Shown: positions 1 to 12,700 of the stretch, one piece after another
Position numbering within the stretch: the stretch's first letter is position 1
Layout of the letters: each line of letters starts with the position of its first letter
From: Candidula unifasciata
Taxonomy: Eukaryota; Mollusca; Gastropoda; Stylommatophora; Geomitridae
Direction: 5' to 3'
NCBI GenBank assembly: GCA_905116865.2
Contig: CAJHNH020000504.1
Span: 500,957-564,956 of the forward strand
Length of the DNA stretch: 64,000 nt
The notes under the pieces: generated by a model
What the model saw: the letters and a program-made list of their open reading frames with translations, nothing else
Database searches by the model: none
What the model was told of the DNA's origin: nothing
Position numbers and translations under genes: made by a program

Positions 1-1700
1 CACTGTACAGTGCAGACCTTTTAAGGTGATATCAGAAGTGGAGAATTTCTGTTGTCAAGAACAATCTGTTTATCCCCTGAAGTCTGTCTTCTTTTATTTG
101 TAAAAACAAATGTCTAGTTCAGCAGAATCCATTTCCCTAATTTTTAGATATGCTGCAATTAAACATGTCCCATCTATGTAATTTCATATGCTTAAGGAAA
201 ACATTTATTCAAATACCTGGATATCTGGAGAATGGGGTAATTGTGGCATGTTGATTTCAATCACAGGCATGAGAAAAAGTTAAGGTCGTTCGGTGTGTAT
301 ACGGAGTTACTCTATACCTCCCCTTGGGCACCAACCAGTTCTACATTGGGTTTACAAATCCTCCTGCCAGACTCCTACCACATGTCCATGTCATGCGCCA
401 CGGACAATGGCTCACCTTTGTGACCCGAACCGAGTTGGCATGGGATCTCAGAGTTGGTGGCCTTTAAAAATGTAGTGTCCTATCTGGGTCTCATCAGCCC
501 ACCCCCAATGCATGGATGAAAACATCTATTAAAATTCAATTGAAATATATGTAAAGTCCGCTAGCCAAACTTACTACTAAATGACAACCCCAGGTTCAAA
601 CGTCTGTCAAGTGGAAGAACTACTGAACTGTCGAGATTCAGCTCTACAAAAAGAGATCTGATCACAGTCTAGACGAGCAAAACCTTTTGTGGGCAGTAAG
701 TCGTGGAACAGTCCTCTTCATAATCCCTTGTTGTCCCTCAACACTGACATTGACAACACTGGTGTCACCACCCTGAGGTACACAATGATAATCTGCCACT
801 GGCAGTCAGTTGATTTGGAGCAAATGTCTGTCGGATACATGTCTTATGACACAGCAACAAAAAAGTCTCAAATTTCTGACAGCAAACAGTCCTACTAATT
901 GGCAGAAAGGTTTAAATGTCCGTTACCATAGGCTCCACTCACCAGAATGTTGGGATCTAAAAGGGAAAGCCATGACTGATGCATGCTTCATTTTCAGATG
1001 AAACAAGAGGATGTGCTGAAGAAAAATGTTGACGTAAATTGGGGTGACTGCAGACAAGTTGATTGCAAGAAATGCTGAATATAACACAAAATGTGACTAG
1101 AAAGCTCAACAGTAGGAATGGAAAAGATGCATACAAACACAATCGGTTGTTTTTTTTTTTTTTTTTTTAATTTACTTAGTTTACCTAATTCAAGACATAA
1201 ATACATTTTAAAATAAGGGTAATTCTCCTCCAGGCAACTTCACAGGTGTACCAATGTGAACATACTGAAAGTTTGTTTGCTGTGCTGTGCTGGGGATCTG
1301 CAGGCTGTCAGAGGCCAAGTTATGTTTCCTGGGAAAATTGCAGTCCTGTGTTATATTCTTGGTGCTAATCTGTCATCTGTCTTGGTATTTTTTCCAAAGA
1401 CATACCAGTTCTTCTTCTTCTTCGATCCTTCTGTCAGAAAGCTTATATCATTATGCCTGTAGCCTTTATACCACTGCCCGGTGGTCAGGCCTTGGTTGGT
1501 TACGAGCTAAGGAAGCACATCCTGAAAGAAAAGCACGTTGAAAACGGAGACGCCAGGTCAAAAAGCACAAATAGTGTTTATTTTCCCACAAATATGGCGT
1601 CACGCATACCTTCTTGAATGTAAGAAAACATACCAGTCAGACGCCAGATTCAGAGACGGGCGGTCTGAATTCAAGCAGTTCATTAAACTCCCATAATCCT
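1..1700. other. unassigned left edge
   Basis: I see no gene here. Open frames are short (up to 84 codons) and lack recognisable motifs. There is a 20-base T run near 1150-1168. Degenerate repeat material is likely but not identified. Confidence 0.4.
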
Positions 1701-2059
1701 CATGCTTCTCCGGTATAGTGACCAGACGTCAACATCTGTCAGTTTTTTCCAGGCCAAGCAAATGATGTGCATAATGTCAGCCATGGATGTTGCCAGGTCA
1801 CTATTTTCACTTGACGATCAGAGCTATCAAATGATGGGATCTCATTCCTACAGTCATCCGCCAAGTCCACCACTTCCTATGCCTTCTAATTTCTCTTCTC
1901 CCTTACCTATTGATGGAGGATCAGCTACTGTACCTAATACACCAATGACATCCTCACATCCACGATCCAACTTGATTGCCACCTACCTACTGCATACATC
2001 TCATACCCAAAGCTTTAGCATACCTCTCTTGCATGCACCCATGTTCACACACACACACA

Positions 2060-2460
2060 TATATCTAAAATATAGATCATCCCTGTATGAAGTCAGGGTT
2101 TTTAGAGGTGCTGATGTATTTACTGACCATTACCTGTTGGTAGGTAAAATCAAGTTGAAACTTAAGAGATATGTAACATCTTACAATCATAGGAACCAAT
2201 ATAAATAAGTACCATCTTACGCAGCAGCAATATGAGGAGGCAAGCACTGTGCTAGGAACAGATGAAAGGAATTTGGAATGAACCTTGTGCAAAAGTTCTT
2301 AATTAAAAAGAATACAATCATGAGGTATGGATAATGCACAAAACCCTTAAAATTGGAGAAGAAAGGAAAAGCAATTTGGCAGACCAAAACAATAGCAAAA
2401 CTAGAGCTGCTAAAGCTACAGCTCACAAAAATTTCGCAGAAGCCAATAAGGAGGCTAAGG
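2060..2460 (+). mobile_element. LINE endonuclease-end fragment (RTE-like)
   Basis: The end of an open frame reaching 2208 reads VRVFRGADVFTDHYLLVGKI. This matches the last motif of an apurinic-type LINE endonuclease, where the usual S-D-H is here T-D-H. It is followed by a charged linker with stops. No RT domain follows, because the fragment runs directly into an oppositely oriented LINE tail at 2463. The first two thirds of the open frame (1702-2060, Ser/Pro-rich) are not recognised and may not be coding. The copy is dead. Confidence 0.6.
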
Positions 2461-2462
2461 AG

Positions 2463-2850
2463 TGAATCATCATCATAAACCACTTCTGCCGTTAAGCGTC
2501 GTAGGGAGGAGTATTTTGTGGTCTAGTGCACGCTGGCTGCCACTGGTTATTGTCATGCTGTCAAGGCGTAGAGGGTCTTTAATGTTGCTAGTCCATGATT
2601 TCCGCGGCCGTCCTCTTGCTCTTGTGGCTGATTTTCTGAGATGTAGCGCTTATGATGGTATTTGATCTTCCTACATTCTAACGAGATGGCCAAACCACTT
2701 GATCTGCTGTTTCTCGATGAATCTATAGTGTTGTGTCGTTCCCACAATTTGCTTGATAGTTTCACTATTCAATCAATATCAGATGATTAGGTTGGCTGCT
2801 TTTCTCAGGCATCTCATCTCACAGGTGGTGATTTTGCATATATGGGCTTT
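2463..2850 (-). mobile_element. RTE-like LINE 3' end
   Basis: Read on the minus strand, broken frames give KQQIKWFGHLVRM, then a GRPRK-W block, then LLPTTLNGRSG, and end in a short GAT repeat. This is the usual C-terminal tail of RTE-type ORF2 with its short tandem 3' tail. The copy at 11745-12345 ends in nearly the same words (LPTTFNSRSGN plus a TGATGATGAT-like tail), so both belong to one family. It is 5' truncated and has stops. Confidence 0.65.
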
Positions 2851-3839
2851 AGATAGTGAAGGTGAATAAGGGCAGATAAAAGGTATTATTTAAATGACCT
2901 AGAATGAGAAGCGGAGACAGCAGCAGTGAAACGAACCTCAGAGACCTTAATAGCACCACAAGGAAATTAGTGGGTAAATATAATAAACCAACTCTATCAA
3001 TCAAAAACAGTCAGGGAAAGGTTACTGGTTACTGCTTTAATCATTGACATCATAGCACACTGGCATACCCATTTGTGCTCTATCTAAAGCAGCAACTGTT
3101 CCTGTAGCACACTGATTACAAACTCATCATTCTATTCCTCGCATAGGTTCCTCCTTGCCTGATCCATACCTTATTCCTCGTTCACAAATTCTTACACATT
3201 TATTTCATCTAGCCTTGTGTCTTTCATCAGCATTCATTCAGAAATGGCTTTTAGAAGTCTGCTTTGTCCAGTAGCAGTGTTCCGTTAGCTATCACTTTTG
3301 TAGACAGAAATCCACTCCTTTATTTCCTCATACTCCTGCATGTTCCGGATAGTTTTCAAAATAGCAATGTTATTTTTCGATGTTTGTGATTTCTCTTGAC
3401 TTGTTCTGTTCCCTTATCATGGACTGCTCTTTTGTGTGTATTTTCAATTCAGAATACTATGTATTTTTGTGGGAGCAGCATGTATTATGCTGGGGCGGGA
3501 TAATGACCAATAGATTTGGCACCCTCGACCATGCTGCTTTTGCAATGTTTTTATCGCAGCTGCCTACTATCAGCAAAGACAGATCTCGTCAGCAGGGAAC
3601 TGCAACTGTCTAGAGAGCAAACTCGATAAAAGCTGTCCCTAGAAACTAAAATATGCAGTTAACTCAATGGCCATTGCAAATATTTATGCATGGTTCTACC
3701 ACAGTGGAAAACAATCAAGTGAAAGCGGGACTCGCTCGAACATCTCAAACACCCTTAGTCACTGACAGATCTGTGGCTTCCTGGGATGATAGGGGAGGAC
3801 AAGTTATCACTTCCGACTGTGAGGACATACTTTCACCCC
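2851..3839. other. unassigned, AT-rich
   Basis: No supported gene. The stretch 3650-3839 may be the extreme N-terminus of the LINE that follows, since one frame runs to 3856 just before its first recognisable motif, but no motif proves it. Confidence 0.3.
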
Positions 3840-5297
3840 TGGTAATCATGCAGTGAAACGCCGAAGGTGTATTTAATAAAAAGAGAGAACTAAAGGAAGG
3901 ACTGCAGAAGAGAAAGTCAATAATATCTGCATTCAAGAGACACGCCTCAATCCAGGAAATAGATTTCATATTATAGGATACGAAATATTTTGCCAGGAAA
4001 GAAAAACTAGACATAAAGATGGGGGTAGTCAGGCTGGTTCATAATTCAATACAGCTGTTGAATTACACAGATCCAACCAGCTGAATACCAAATTCATTGC
4101 TGTTCAGCTGCAACTAAATAATCTACATTTACTCACCGCCCACCCTCCCTTCTGAACATGAAGTAAAACAGGTTCAAGAGAGCAATCTGCTAATCACAGG
4201 AGTTTTCTAAGTCACTCACCCAGCTGGGGTTATGACTGTTTAGACTCCCACGGAGAAAATCTTGAGGAGTGGCTAATCACAAACTATCTCACCCTTCTCA
4301 ATCACCCCAATGACCCATACACACTACTCTAGGTGGTGGCGCCTAACAAACACACTTGGTCTAGCATTTGCAACAGATAACTTCCACAAGAAATCTGTAT
4401 GACAGGTGTGTGACCAGTTAGGTGGTAGTGACCACAGGCCAGTGAAGATTCTGATAAGCAGCTTTAAAACAGAAAAATCATCAGACACTGCACCAGGTTA
4501 GTGTTACAAAAAGGCAGACTGGAAATTACTTCAAGCACTTGCAGACTCAAACTGAAAAGAAATCAGCCTTTTAAGTAAGATAGACAGAGATGCCCTAGAA
4601 TTCAACAAAGTCATAGTTAATGCAGCAAAGAAGCAATTTTTAGAGGAAAAAGACATAATTTTAAGCCATACTGGTCACCAGAACTGGAAGTTCTTCACAG
4701 TTCACTCTGTGATGCTAAAGACAGCAAGGAAGCTGATCTAACATACAAACACATTAGCAACACAAGAGAGCAAGGGCCCTTTATGTCAGAGAAAGAAACC
4801 TATAGTGTAGAAATTCCTAGAAAGAACATAGTGCCTCTCTGAACATGGAAAAAGAACAACAAACTGTGGCGACTGACAAAAGCAATGAATGATAACAACC
4901 CACCTCATAGAAAACAGTTCTCCAACAAGAAGGAAATCTACTCACAGGAAAGAAAGGAGTGAGTCTGATGGCTCGAAACAAAAATAAAGCTAATACTCAA
5001 AAACTCTAGAGCCAAAGAAAGTTGTCCGAGATGTGATAAACTCCACATTCAAAGAAGCATCTTGTGAGCCAACACTCTAACCAAGCTACTAAGAGCATTG
5101 AGAAATTTCAAGTCAAAGAAAGCATCTGGCCTAGATGAAGCCTTAAATGACATGATCAAACATATGGGACTAGTAGCAAACAACAATGTAATTCAGATAT
5201 ACAATATCTGGAAACTAGGGAGAGTCCCAGATATCTGGAAAAATGCTATTATCCCTTATATTCTCAAAAGTGGCAAGGACAAGGGTTTAGTTGAGTT
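3840..5297 (+). mobile_element. decayed LINE: endonuclease plus start of RT
   Basis: Frames joined by eye give W-N-A-E-G-V-F-N-K-K-R-E-L near 3855, then QETHLNPGNRF and GYEIF with a GG pair (endonuclease core) near 3930-4030, and LGGSDHRPV near 4420 (the S-D-H catalytic end). The RT fingers follow at 5098-5316: KKASGLDEALNDMIKHMG, then W-K-L-G-R-V-P-D-I-W-K-N-A-I-I-P and a K-S-G-K-D-K. Known LINE ORF2 order is EN, linker, RT, and this copy keeps that order but has many stops. It stops abruptly where the minus-strand RNase H LINE begins at 5298, so it was probably cut by that insertion. The clade is uncertain (Jockey/CR1-like?). Confidence 0.75.
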
Positions 5298-7727
5298 GAG
5301 TGGAGTCAAGAATTGACATCACAGCACTCGGGGCATCCCAAGGTGTGCTCCGTCCTCACCTTCAGCAGCCAGCAAAGAGTTCCAACACTGATGCTACCAG
5401 TCACATTCTGGCTATATGTCCGTCTTGCCTTTCCTCTGTAGTGAACCGGCCAGACCCTCTGGTTACACCCAGGTGCCTCATTCTCTCCAGGCCATGATAA
5501 TCTTGTTTCTATACTGATTTCATTGATTGTTCTCAAAGGGCCTTGACCACATCTGCTTTGTCATGTATCAGTTCACCACCTAATGGTGCAGATCTAGCCA
5601 ATCTGTCTGCCTGTTCATTACCCACTATGCCCGCATTGCTTGCAGAAAAGATCCAAAGTATGCTTACTACCCGTGATCTTCCCAGTGAAGCTTGCCACTC
5701 TGCTCGAAGAATCCCTGTCTTCACCTTTCTCAGTATGCTTTCAGAGTCTGTTACAATTACGACATGTCTATGCATCTTGTTCTCTAGCCACCGGAGAGCT
5801 GCAGTTACCACCTCCACCTCCATTCTCATGCTAGATGTTGTTATGTCATATGCTAGGCTATCTTGCAGTAAAGATTTTCCATTGGCTTTCGCTACAAATC
5901 CCCAGGCACTTCTCTTTACTCTCACCACCAAACCATCTGTATAGATAATCAGATCACCTGGGTATGAATTGTCGTGAATCAACGTTTGGACTTCCACCTC
6001 CGTTGCACTCGCTGGCCACTCTTTGCACTCCCGGCCTAATGTGATCATACCCTACACAGGTCAGACTTTTCCTCTCGTACTCTGACCCATTCCTCTCCTC
6101 GCTCAATTTTCTCCAGCAGGCATACTTGTCTTCCTGTGTCTTCCGCCTGAGCCATCAACAATTTTCCTCTTTTCAGCCTTTGACCATTACCTGCAGCCAA
6201 AGCTTCATACAGAAGGTGTTCTTTGTCTGCCGCTTCTCTGAGGTACAACTTAGCCTGCAGCACCATTAGCCTATCTGCAATAGTCAGCAATGCAAGTATG
6301 TTTCGCATGCACACAATCGGGGTGCCTCTTTTACATCCCAGAATCACCCGCATAGCTTCATTCTGTGTGCGCTCCAGTTTCTCTGACTCATTGAGTAACC
6401 CCAGTCTATAATCAATTACTGAGATGTTTAACTGCTGGTTAAGTGTGAACAGAATTCTCTGCTCCATGCCCATCGCTGCCATATTCTTTAGTGCATTATG
6501 ACCTTTTCGAGCCTTTGTCACAACCCCCATAATGTGATCCTTGAAAGACAAACTTCTGTAAAAGGTAATACCCAAGTAAAGCAGTCTGTTGTCTCTTTTG
6601 ATGTCCCTGCCAATTATTTTGAGTCTGGGAACATCCGCTCTAACAATCCTGTTGTCAAAAGAACACCACAAGATGGATGCCTTTTCTGGGTTGATTGCAG
6701 GACTCATCTCTATACACCAGTCGATCACCTTATTGACTGTCGCCTGTAACTCTTCAGCTATTTGATTATCTCTCCCCTTCCTATATATAAGAATATCATA
6801 TACAAATATGAGTACACAAAATGGCTGCTATCCAGTTCACCAACCAAGGACAGACTCTCTTCTCCATAAGCGCTTTCATCGAGATACTGCATCTAACTGT
6901 TGTAAGCATTTTCTAAATCGAGCGCAGCTGCCAACGTTTCCTGTCTGATCTGGAAACCTTAAAAGTGGCTGCATTTGACCATGTGTCTTTCCCTGGTCGG
7001 TACTTCTCAAACCTCCTGGAAGGAGCTTTCTCTGTTAAAAAAATTCTTGTAGCTTATCTGCCACTATCTTCTCCAACACTTTACCAAAGGTGTTTTGTAG
7101 GGTTATGATCGTAAAGCCGCTAAGTACTGAATGATTCTTGCCAGGCTTAGGAAGTGAAATCAGGTAGCTGTGCATCCACTCTTCTGGGACTGAAGCTGTC
7201 CTAATGCTTTGGTTGAAACAAGCAGTCATCTCCACCAGGTCTGCATCACTCATGTCTTTTATGTAAAAATATCTAACCCCGTCAGGCCCGGGTGTTGTGT
7301 CTTTCACCCTTTTCAAAACACTTTTTACATCTTCCACCTGTATGATGTCTTCATAATGTTTGTTCTTTAAGATGGCTACCAGATCTTTTCTAACTGTATC
7401 TGTTATCTCTATCATTGTGGTCTGCCTGTGAAATAAACCTCTTCAAGAAAGCCACCTCCTTCTCTTTGTCTGTGGTTAACAGCATACCGTCATCTCTATG
7501 AACTGCTCCTGCTACACTGGGCCGATTTTTCTTGAGCATCTACTCATGTAGCTTTTAAAACTTTCCCAATGTCTTATCGACCCCAATCTCACTAATAAAA
7601 TGTTCCCATTTTGCTTTTTTGGCCTCTGCTGCACAAGGACAAGAAAGACCCTCTGTAATGTAGCAACTCTGAGCCTTTTACTTAGAAAGCTGACAATCAC
7701 TGAAGCTGGAGAATTCAGTCTGCTCAA
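5298..7727 (-). mobile_element. I/Nimb-like LINE with RNase H, copy N1
   Basis: The minus strand encodes in order: the pre-RT linker (7727-7430), RT fingers (7415-7035; TTPGPDGVRYFYIKDMSD, SLPKPGKNHS, FGKVLEKIV), the end of RT and connection (6728-6045), then RNase H (6048-5533) with IIYTDG, a Glu in MRMEVE, VTDSES and GNEQADRLA, which are the four acidic RNase H positions. A conserved tail (WLLK, CPECCDV) ends at about 5306. Between 6730 and 7035 the RT core is deleted or scrambled, and the polymerase F/Y-A-D-D box survives only as FVYD. The 3' end matches the other copies (GTGCTGTGATGTC then a short tail). An APE-type LINE carrying RNase H fits the I superfamily. It is dead but fairly young by frame preservation. 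Confidence 0.85.
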
Positions 7728-7739
7728 CTGATGATGTCA

Positions 7740-8365
7740 TGGAGACAACTGCAGCACATTTGGAAATCTTTACATCCGCAGAAAAAGACCAGTCCATGGT
7801 CAAGCAGATATTTTTGTTATTCTGCATATTTTTCTTATTTACCCAGACTGGACATTAACTTAAGGATAATGTTTTTTGTGTCCAACATCTGCATTTGTGC
7901 AGACAGCCTGGAATTATATGACATGAAAAGCATAGTGCCATCACCTTGGAAATGGCTTTTACTCAGGCTGCAAGTTGCATTCGGTTGTTTCATTCTGTGT
8001 CAGACTAGCTAAGAGACAAGATGTACTGTGTTGATTTCTAAATAAATCTTGTAGTTTTTCATGGATTTATTAATTCAGAAATGCAGGAATTACCTTATTG
8101 ATTGCCAGAATCTCCAGCTACCACACATACAAAACCAGCCTTAACATCATCAACCATATAAGGAAGCAATTGCAAGGCACCTCAGAAGCAAGACTAGTAA
8201 CTACATCACTGCTTCATCGTTGATAAAGTTATGTATTACCAGCATCATTGGTAATTACTTCACCACTTATCCTTACTGAAACTATGCTGCATCAATGATC
8301 TGCATTGCTCAGGAGTTCAGTCTAGTCAAGTTATTTATTCAGTAAATATTGAGAAAAACTCAATT
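7740..8365. other. unassigned spacer
   Basis: No gene recognised. A short + frame at 7731-8012 has no motif. The stretch ends at a 19-base G run (8366-8384). Confidence 0.4.
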
Positions 8366-8385
8366 GGGGGGGGGGGGGGGGGGGT

Positions 8386-9275
8386 TAGCTCCTCTTAATG
8401 CACTAAAGAGTATGGCATTGATGGACATGGAGCAGAGAATGCTGTTCACACTTTACCAGCACTTAATCATCTCAGTGATTGATTATGAATTGGGGTTACT
8501 CACTGTCTCGAGGAGTCAGCTAGAGAAACTGGAGCGCATACAGAATGAAGCTATGCGGCTGATCCTGGAATGTACAAGAGACAACCCGATTGTGTGCATG
8601 CGATACATTCTTGCATTGCCGACTACTGCAGATAAGCTAAAGGTGCTGATGTCCCTGTATTAAAAGGGAAGAGACGTGCCTGGGGTTTTGTAGTGAAAGT
8701 CAACGGAAAATCTTTAGTGCAGGACAGCTAGGCATATGATACCACTAGCATGAGAATGGAGGTATAGGCTGAAGCTTGCCGTTGGCTAGAGAACAAGATA
8801 CATACACATGTTGTAATTGTAACGGACTCTAAAAGCATGCAGAAAAAAGTGAACATAGGATTACTTCGAGTAGAGTGGCAAGCTTTACTTGCAAGGTCAT
8901 CAGTAGTGAGCATACTTCAAAACTTTTTTCCAGGTCATGATGGCATGGTGGGGAATAAACAGGCAGACACTTGCCGGATCTGCAGCGCTGGGTGGTGAAT
9001 TGATACATGACAAAGCAGATATGGTCAGAGCCCTTTGGGAACAAGAAACAAAGTAAGAGGAGAAACTTGATTTTATGGGCTAGAGAGAATGATGCACGTG
9101 GGTGTGACCAGAGGGTTCCCCTGGCACACTACGCTCAGACAAAATGCAAGATGGACATACACCAGACTAAGACTGGCACTATTAGTATTGGAAGACTCTG
9201 CGCTGGCTGCTGAGGATGGGGCGAAGTGTGAATGGGAATTCCCCGAGTGCTGTGTTGTCAATTTTTAAAACTCAA
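8386..9275 (+). mobile_element. I/Nimb-like LINE 3' half, copy N2
   Basis: After a 19-base G run the frame reads LNALKSMALMDMEQRMLFTL, then a RT-connection block to about 8650 (IQNEAMRLILECTRDNPIVC). It jumps directly to the RNase H middle (RRAWGFVVKVNG near 8670; VTDSKSM near 8820; a mutated GNKQAD near 8955) and the shared tail. The block between connection and RNase H, present in N1 and N3, is missing. The second half is interrupted by stops in every frame. It ends with the family 3' signature near 9250 and an A/T-rich tail. Confidence 0.8.
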
Positions 9276-9289
9276 ATCACCAGTTTTTT

Positions 9290-11654
9290 AAATGCGACAG
9301 TGAGGGACATTTTATTTGATTTGCACTGGAACAAGAACAGAGTCAGTATGGAGAAGCCCTATTGCAGTTATGTTTAAACCTTGACAAAGACTAAGGATAG
9401 GGTATCCTGGTGTAAATCTGCTGAGGGCTTTGGTCCACTGTGGGATAGAAGGTAACAGAAGAACACAGTTTTTCAAGCTATTTTCCTCTTTGAATTCAGT
9501 TCTTGTTACTGGTCCACAGATCTAGTTAACGTCAGTTAGTTGTTTCTGCTATTGGTTCTTCAGACCAATATCAGTAGGGACAGTACAAAGTGTTGAGGGT
9601 GATGTGGCAGGAAGAGGGAAATTGAATAATTATCTGGATGTTGCTAGTCAAATGTTCTTCTTAAACCCAGAGGTGGCGCCTTTTTGGTTTCTGCACGTCC
9701 ATGCTCACCCCTAAAGGGTAAAATAATGAGCCACCAACATGAATGTAACCTCCTCTGAGTGGTGAGAGCCTTCTTCCAGAAATTAGAAGGAAAAATCCTC
9801 TCACCATGTGACAGCAATCAACATTGGTCTACCATGTGGTGGATTATCTTCAGGGGAATGACAGCAACTTGTGAAATGGGAAAAACCATTAAAATGACTC
9901 TGATCAAGGCAAACCATAAAAGCTGGCTACAGCACTTCATTAGTGTGTATGTATGTACCTTATGATTAGTATCCACATGATGTACAACATTCTTTCTTTA
10001 GTTGCAAAACTTAATAAAGTTCATCAGCATTAACAAGATTAAAAAGATCATTGCATTAACTGGTTTAGTAAGCTTGTTCCCTTTCAGACTACATTTGGAA
10101 TTTTGTTGACAAATTCAGTAACAAACTTACCTGATGTATGTATTAAGCCACACAAGGCACTCAGCAGAAGACATAAATGAAATATCTTTTTCATTGTATG
10201 ACACTGGTTTACACAATCAGGAAAATCCTCTCATCTCTGCATTACTGTGACCCTTAAGGAAAATGAACTATAGTAAGTAACCTACCATGCATGTCATGAG
10301 AAGTAACTTAATCTAACTCAAGACTAGATGGTTCAACAGTGGGAAAGGAAGATATGCTCAGATACATCCAAATATTTATCCAATCTTTATAAAAGGGAAT
10401 AAACATGGTTTGGTATGACTGGCAACCTAACAATGTTTAGCAAACAGAAAAAAAAAAATTAAACAGGAACTCATGGTGTCAAAGAAATAATAAAGGGAGA
10501 TCAAAAATAAACCAAGTGAATTAACGAGTGAAGCAAAAAAAAAAAAAAATAAGAAGATAGAGAAGACAAAAGTGAGCTGTATGTAATAGCAAAAAATAGG
10601 ATGACTTAGTGCGAGTTAGTTGAAGGCTTATGCTTCACTGGGGGAAATAAAGCTGAAAAAGAAGAAATATGATGTAAAGAGGCTCTACTCTGAAAAGTAT
10701 GAGCAAATAAGATACACATTTATAACAGGTAATGCTACAGTGAAGTAGAAATCAGAGTATATGAGATGTTAAATGTAAGAGATGAATAGTGCATTAACTC
10801 TCTGAGACCTGAGCAATGCTGTATGTATTGACTGAGATGTTCCGATTTGCCCAAACAACACTGTCTGTGTCAATTGTGTTTCTCATACTTATTGATTTGC
10901 ATTTGGCTCAATTTTCATTTCTAATGTTTGGAACTACCATTTAAGTATTCAGGGAAGGTTACTCTAACATTTTTTTTTAATACAAGCCTCTGTTTGCATA
11001 TTTTGGGGGCAAACTGATCCCATTCATTGCTAGCATCATTTTCAGACAAGGCATTTTCTCATTTTCTTTCGACTGCCCATGGATACCAGTGTTCCAACCA
11101 CAAGTACATGCCACAAAATGCACCTTTCTGCAATTGAAGCTCTGAAATTGTTTCAGTCAGATAATAATAATTTTTAAAAAATTTTAAATTTTCAGAAAAT
11201 CATTTGGACGGTGAATTTACACCAGGAGCAGATGAGTGGTTAGCTGTTCATTTTAATGAGGCAAACCCAGGAGGACCCATTTCATTTGTCAAGCATGTCA
11301 TAGTCACCCACATCTTCATACAAAGAATTGTTTCAGACTGTACAATACTTTGGCAAAACAGCATTGAAATCATTGCAGCTACAGTCTGTATATAACTGTA
11401 CAAAGTTAATATTTTGTGTGTATAGGTCCAATTTTATGCCATTCTTGTCTTTGGAATTTTATTCAGCATTTATGAGAACCTAGAGCCTTTGAGAAATAAA
11501 ATAACCCAGAGTGGTATCATAACTTTCGAATTTGTTAGGAAACTGAACAAACTTTACAGTGTTATTCTCAAATTTGCATTTGGGATATTCACTGCTCTAG
11601 TCTGAAGCAAGTTAATGAATTTAAATATCTAAAAATACAGTAAAGATCCCTTTT
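9290..11654. other. unassigned, AT-rich
   Basis: A 2.3 kb stretch without a recognisable gene or repeat family. It holds A-rich runs (10450, 10538) and short frames such as 11204-11395 that match nothing I know. Confidence 0.35.
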
Positions 11655-11748
11655 CACACCTTAGGCACATCGGGCATATGGGAAGATCGTCCCATATTTT
11701 TACAGACCAATCGGCACTGGGTGGGTAATGTGGTCAGCATTACGCCGG
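11655..11748. repeat. short dispersed repeat S2, partial copy
   Basis: The text from GCACATCGGGCATATGGGA to CAGCATTACGCCGGCC recurs almost unchanged at 61331-61420. It contains a small hairpin (CATATGGGA...TCCCATATT). The copy ends where the LINE at 11745 begins. A SINE-like element is likely; the longer copy is at 61325-61560. Confidence 0.65.
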
Positions 11749-12345
11749 CCAATTTGAATATCTAGGAAGCATATTCTCGGAAGATGGAAGAATAGATTGG
11801 GAAATAGAAACAAGATGCCAGTGAGCTAGTGCACTTATATACCAACTGACACCGTTATTAAGACATCCAAACATAAGTATGAGTGCCAAGAAACAGATTA
11901 TAAACAGCATATTCACACCAACACTGTGTTACCAGTGCCAGACTTGGACATTATCAAAGACTAACCTACTTAAATTAATACCAGTGAAACGAGATGCCTG
12001 AGAAAAGTTGCCAACTTAACCATCCGAGACAAAGTTAGAAATCACAGACTGTAGAAACAACACCATGAAAAAAATTCATTGAGAAACAGAAGATCAAATG
12101 GTTTGGTCATTTAGTGAGAATGCAGACAGAACTACCAACGAAGGCACTACACGTGAAAAGATCTGAAGTGAAAGCAAGAGGTCATCCTAGGAGAAGATGG
12201 ATTGATGACATTGAAGAACTCCTACATCGACACAGAATGACAGTAGCCACTGCTGCCCATCAAGCAATGGATCCCAAACTAATCCTCCCTACAACATTTA
12301 ACAGCAGAAGTGGAAACTGATGATCATGATGATTAATAGGACTGC
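11745..12345 (+). mobile_element. RTE-like LINE 3' end
   Basis: Frames with stops read FEYLGSIFSEDGRIDWEIETRC, then KKQIINSIFTPTLCYQCQTW, then KQKIKWFGHLVRMQ and RARGHPRRRWIDDIEELLHR (12090-12320). This is the thumb/connection and C-terminal tail of an RTE/BovB-type ORF2. It ends with a TGATGATCATGATGAT-like tail. It belongs with the minus copy at 2463-2850 and is more distantly related to the tails at 17168 and 59155. There is no RT core. Confidence 0.75.
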
Positions 12346-12700
12346 TCTAGTGGCTGCAAAACCATGGTAAAAAATGTGTGTGTGTGTGTGTAAAATGTTT
12401 GTCTTTTAAACATAACACCTGCTGAATTCTTTTTTCCAACTAACTACAACAGTATTACATTATATAATATATAATTATATATTATATTGTAACAAAAACA
12501 TCAGCAGATTTAAAATGTAAATTTTTTTCTTTAATTTTTCAAGAATATCCTGTTCAACCCTCAGAGTTATAATTGGGATACATAGTTTTTAATTAAGTTC
12601 TCACAGGTATATATTTGTTATATTAAATGTATACATCATGTAATTACTTATATGACCAAAATTCAATTTGTATAGTTTCACATTTTGCTTTGATTTGGGT
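12346..12700. other. AT-rich spacer with TG microsatellite
   Basis: Contains (TG)8 near 12376-12391 and a TATAATATATAATTATATATTATA palindromic AT stretch near 12460-12487. No gene seen. Confidence 0.5.

Noticed and set aside
1702..2060. Ser/Pro-rich open frame of about 120 codons as a host gene
   Set aside because: No family similarity, no splice signals chosen with confidence, and the frame simply runs into a LINE endonuclease end.
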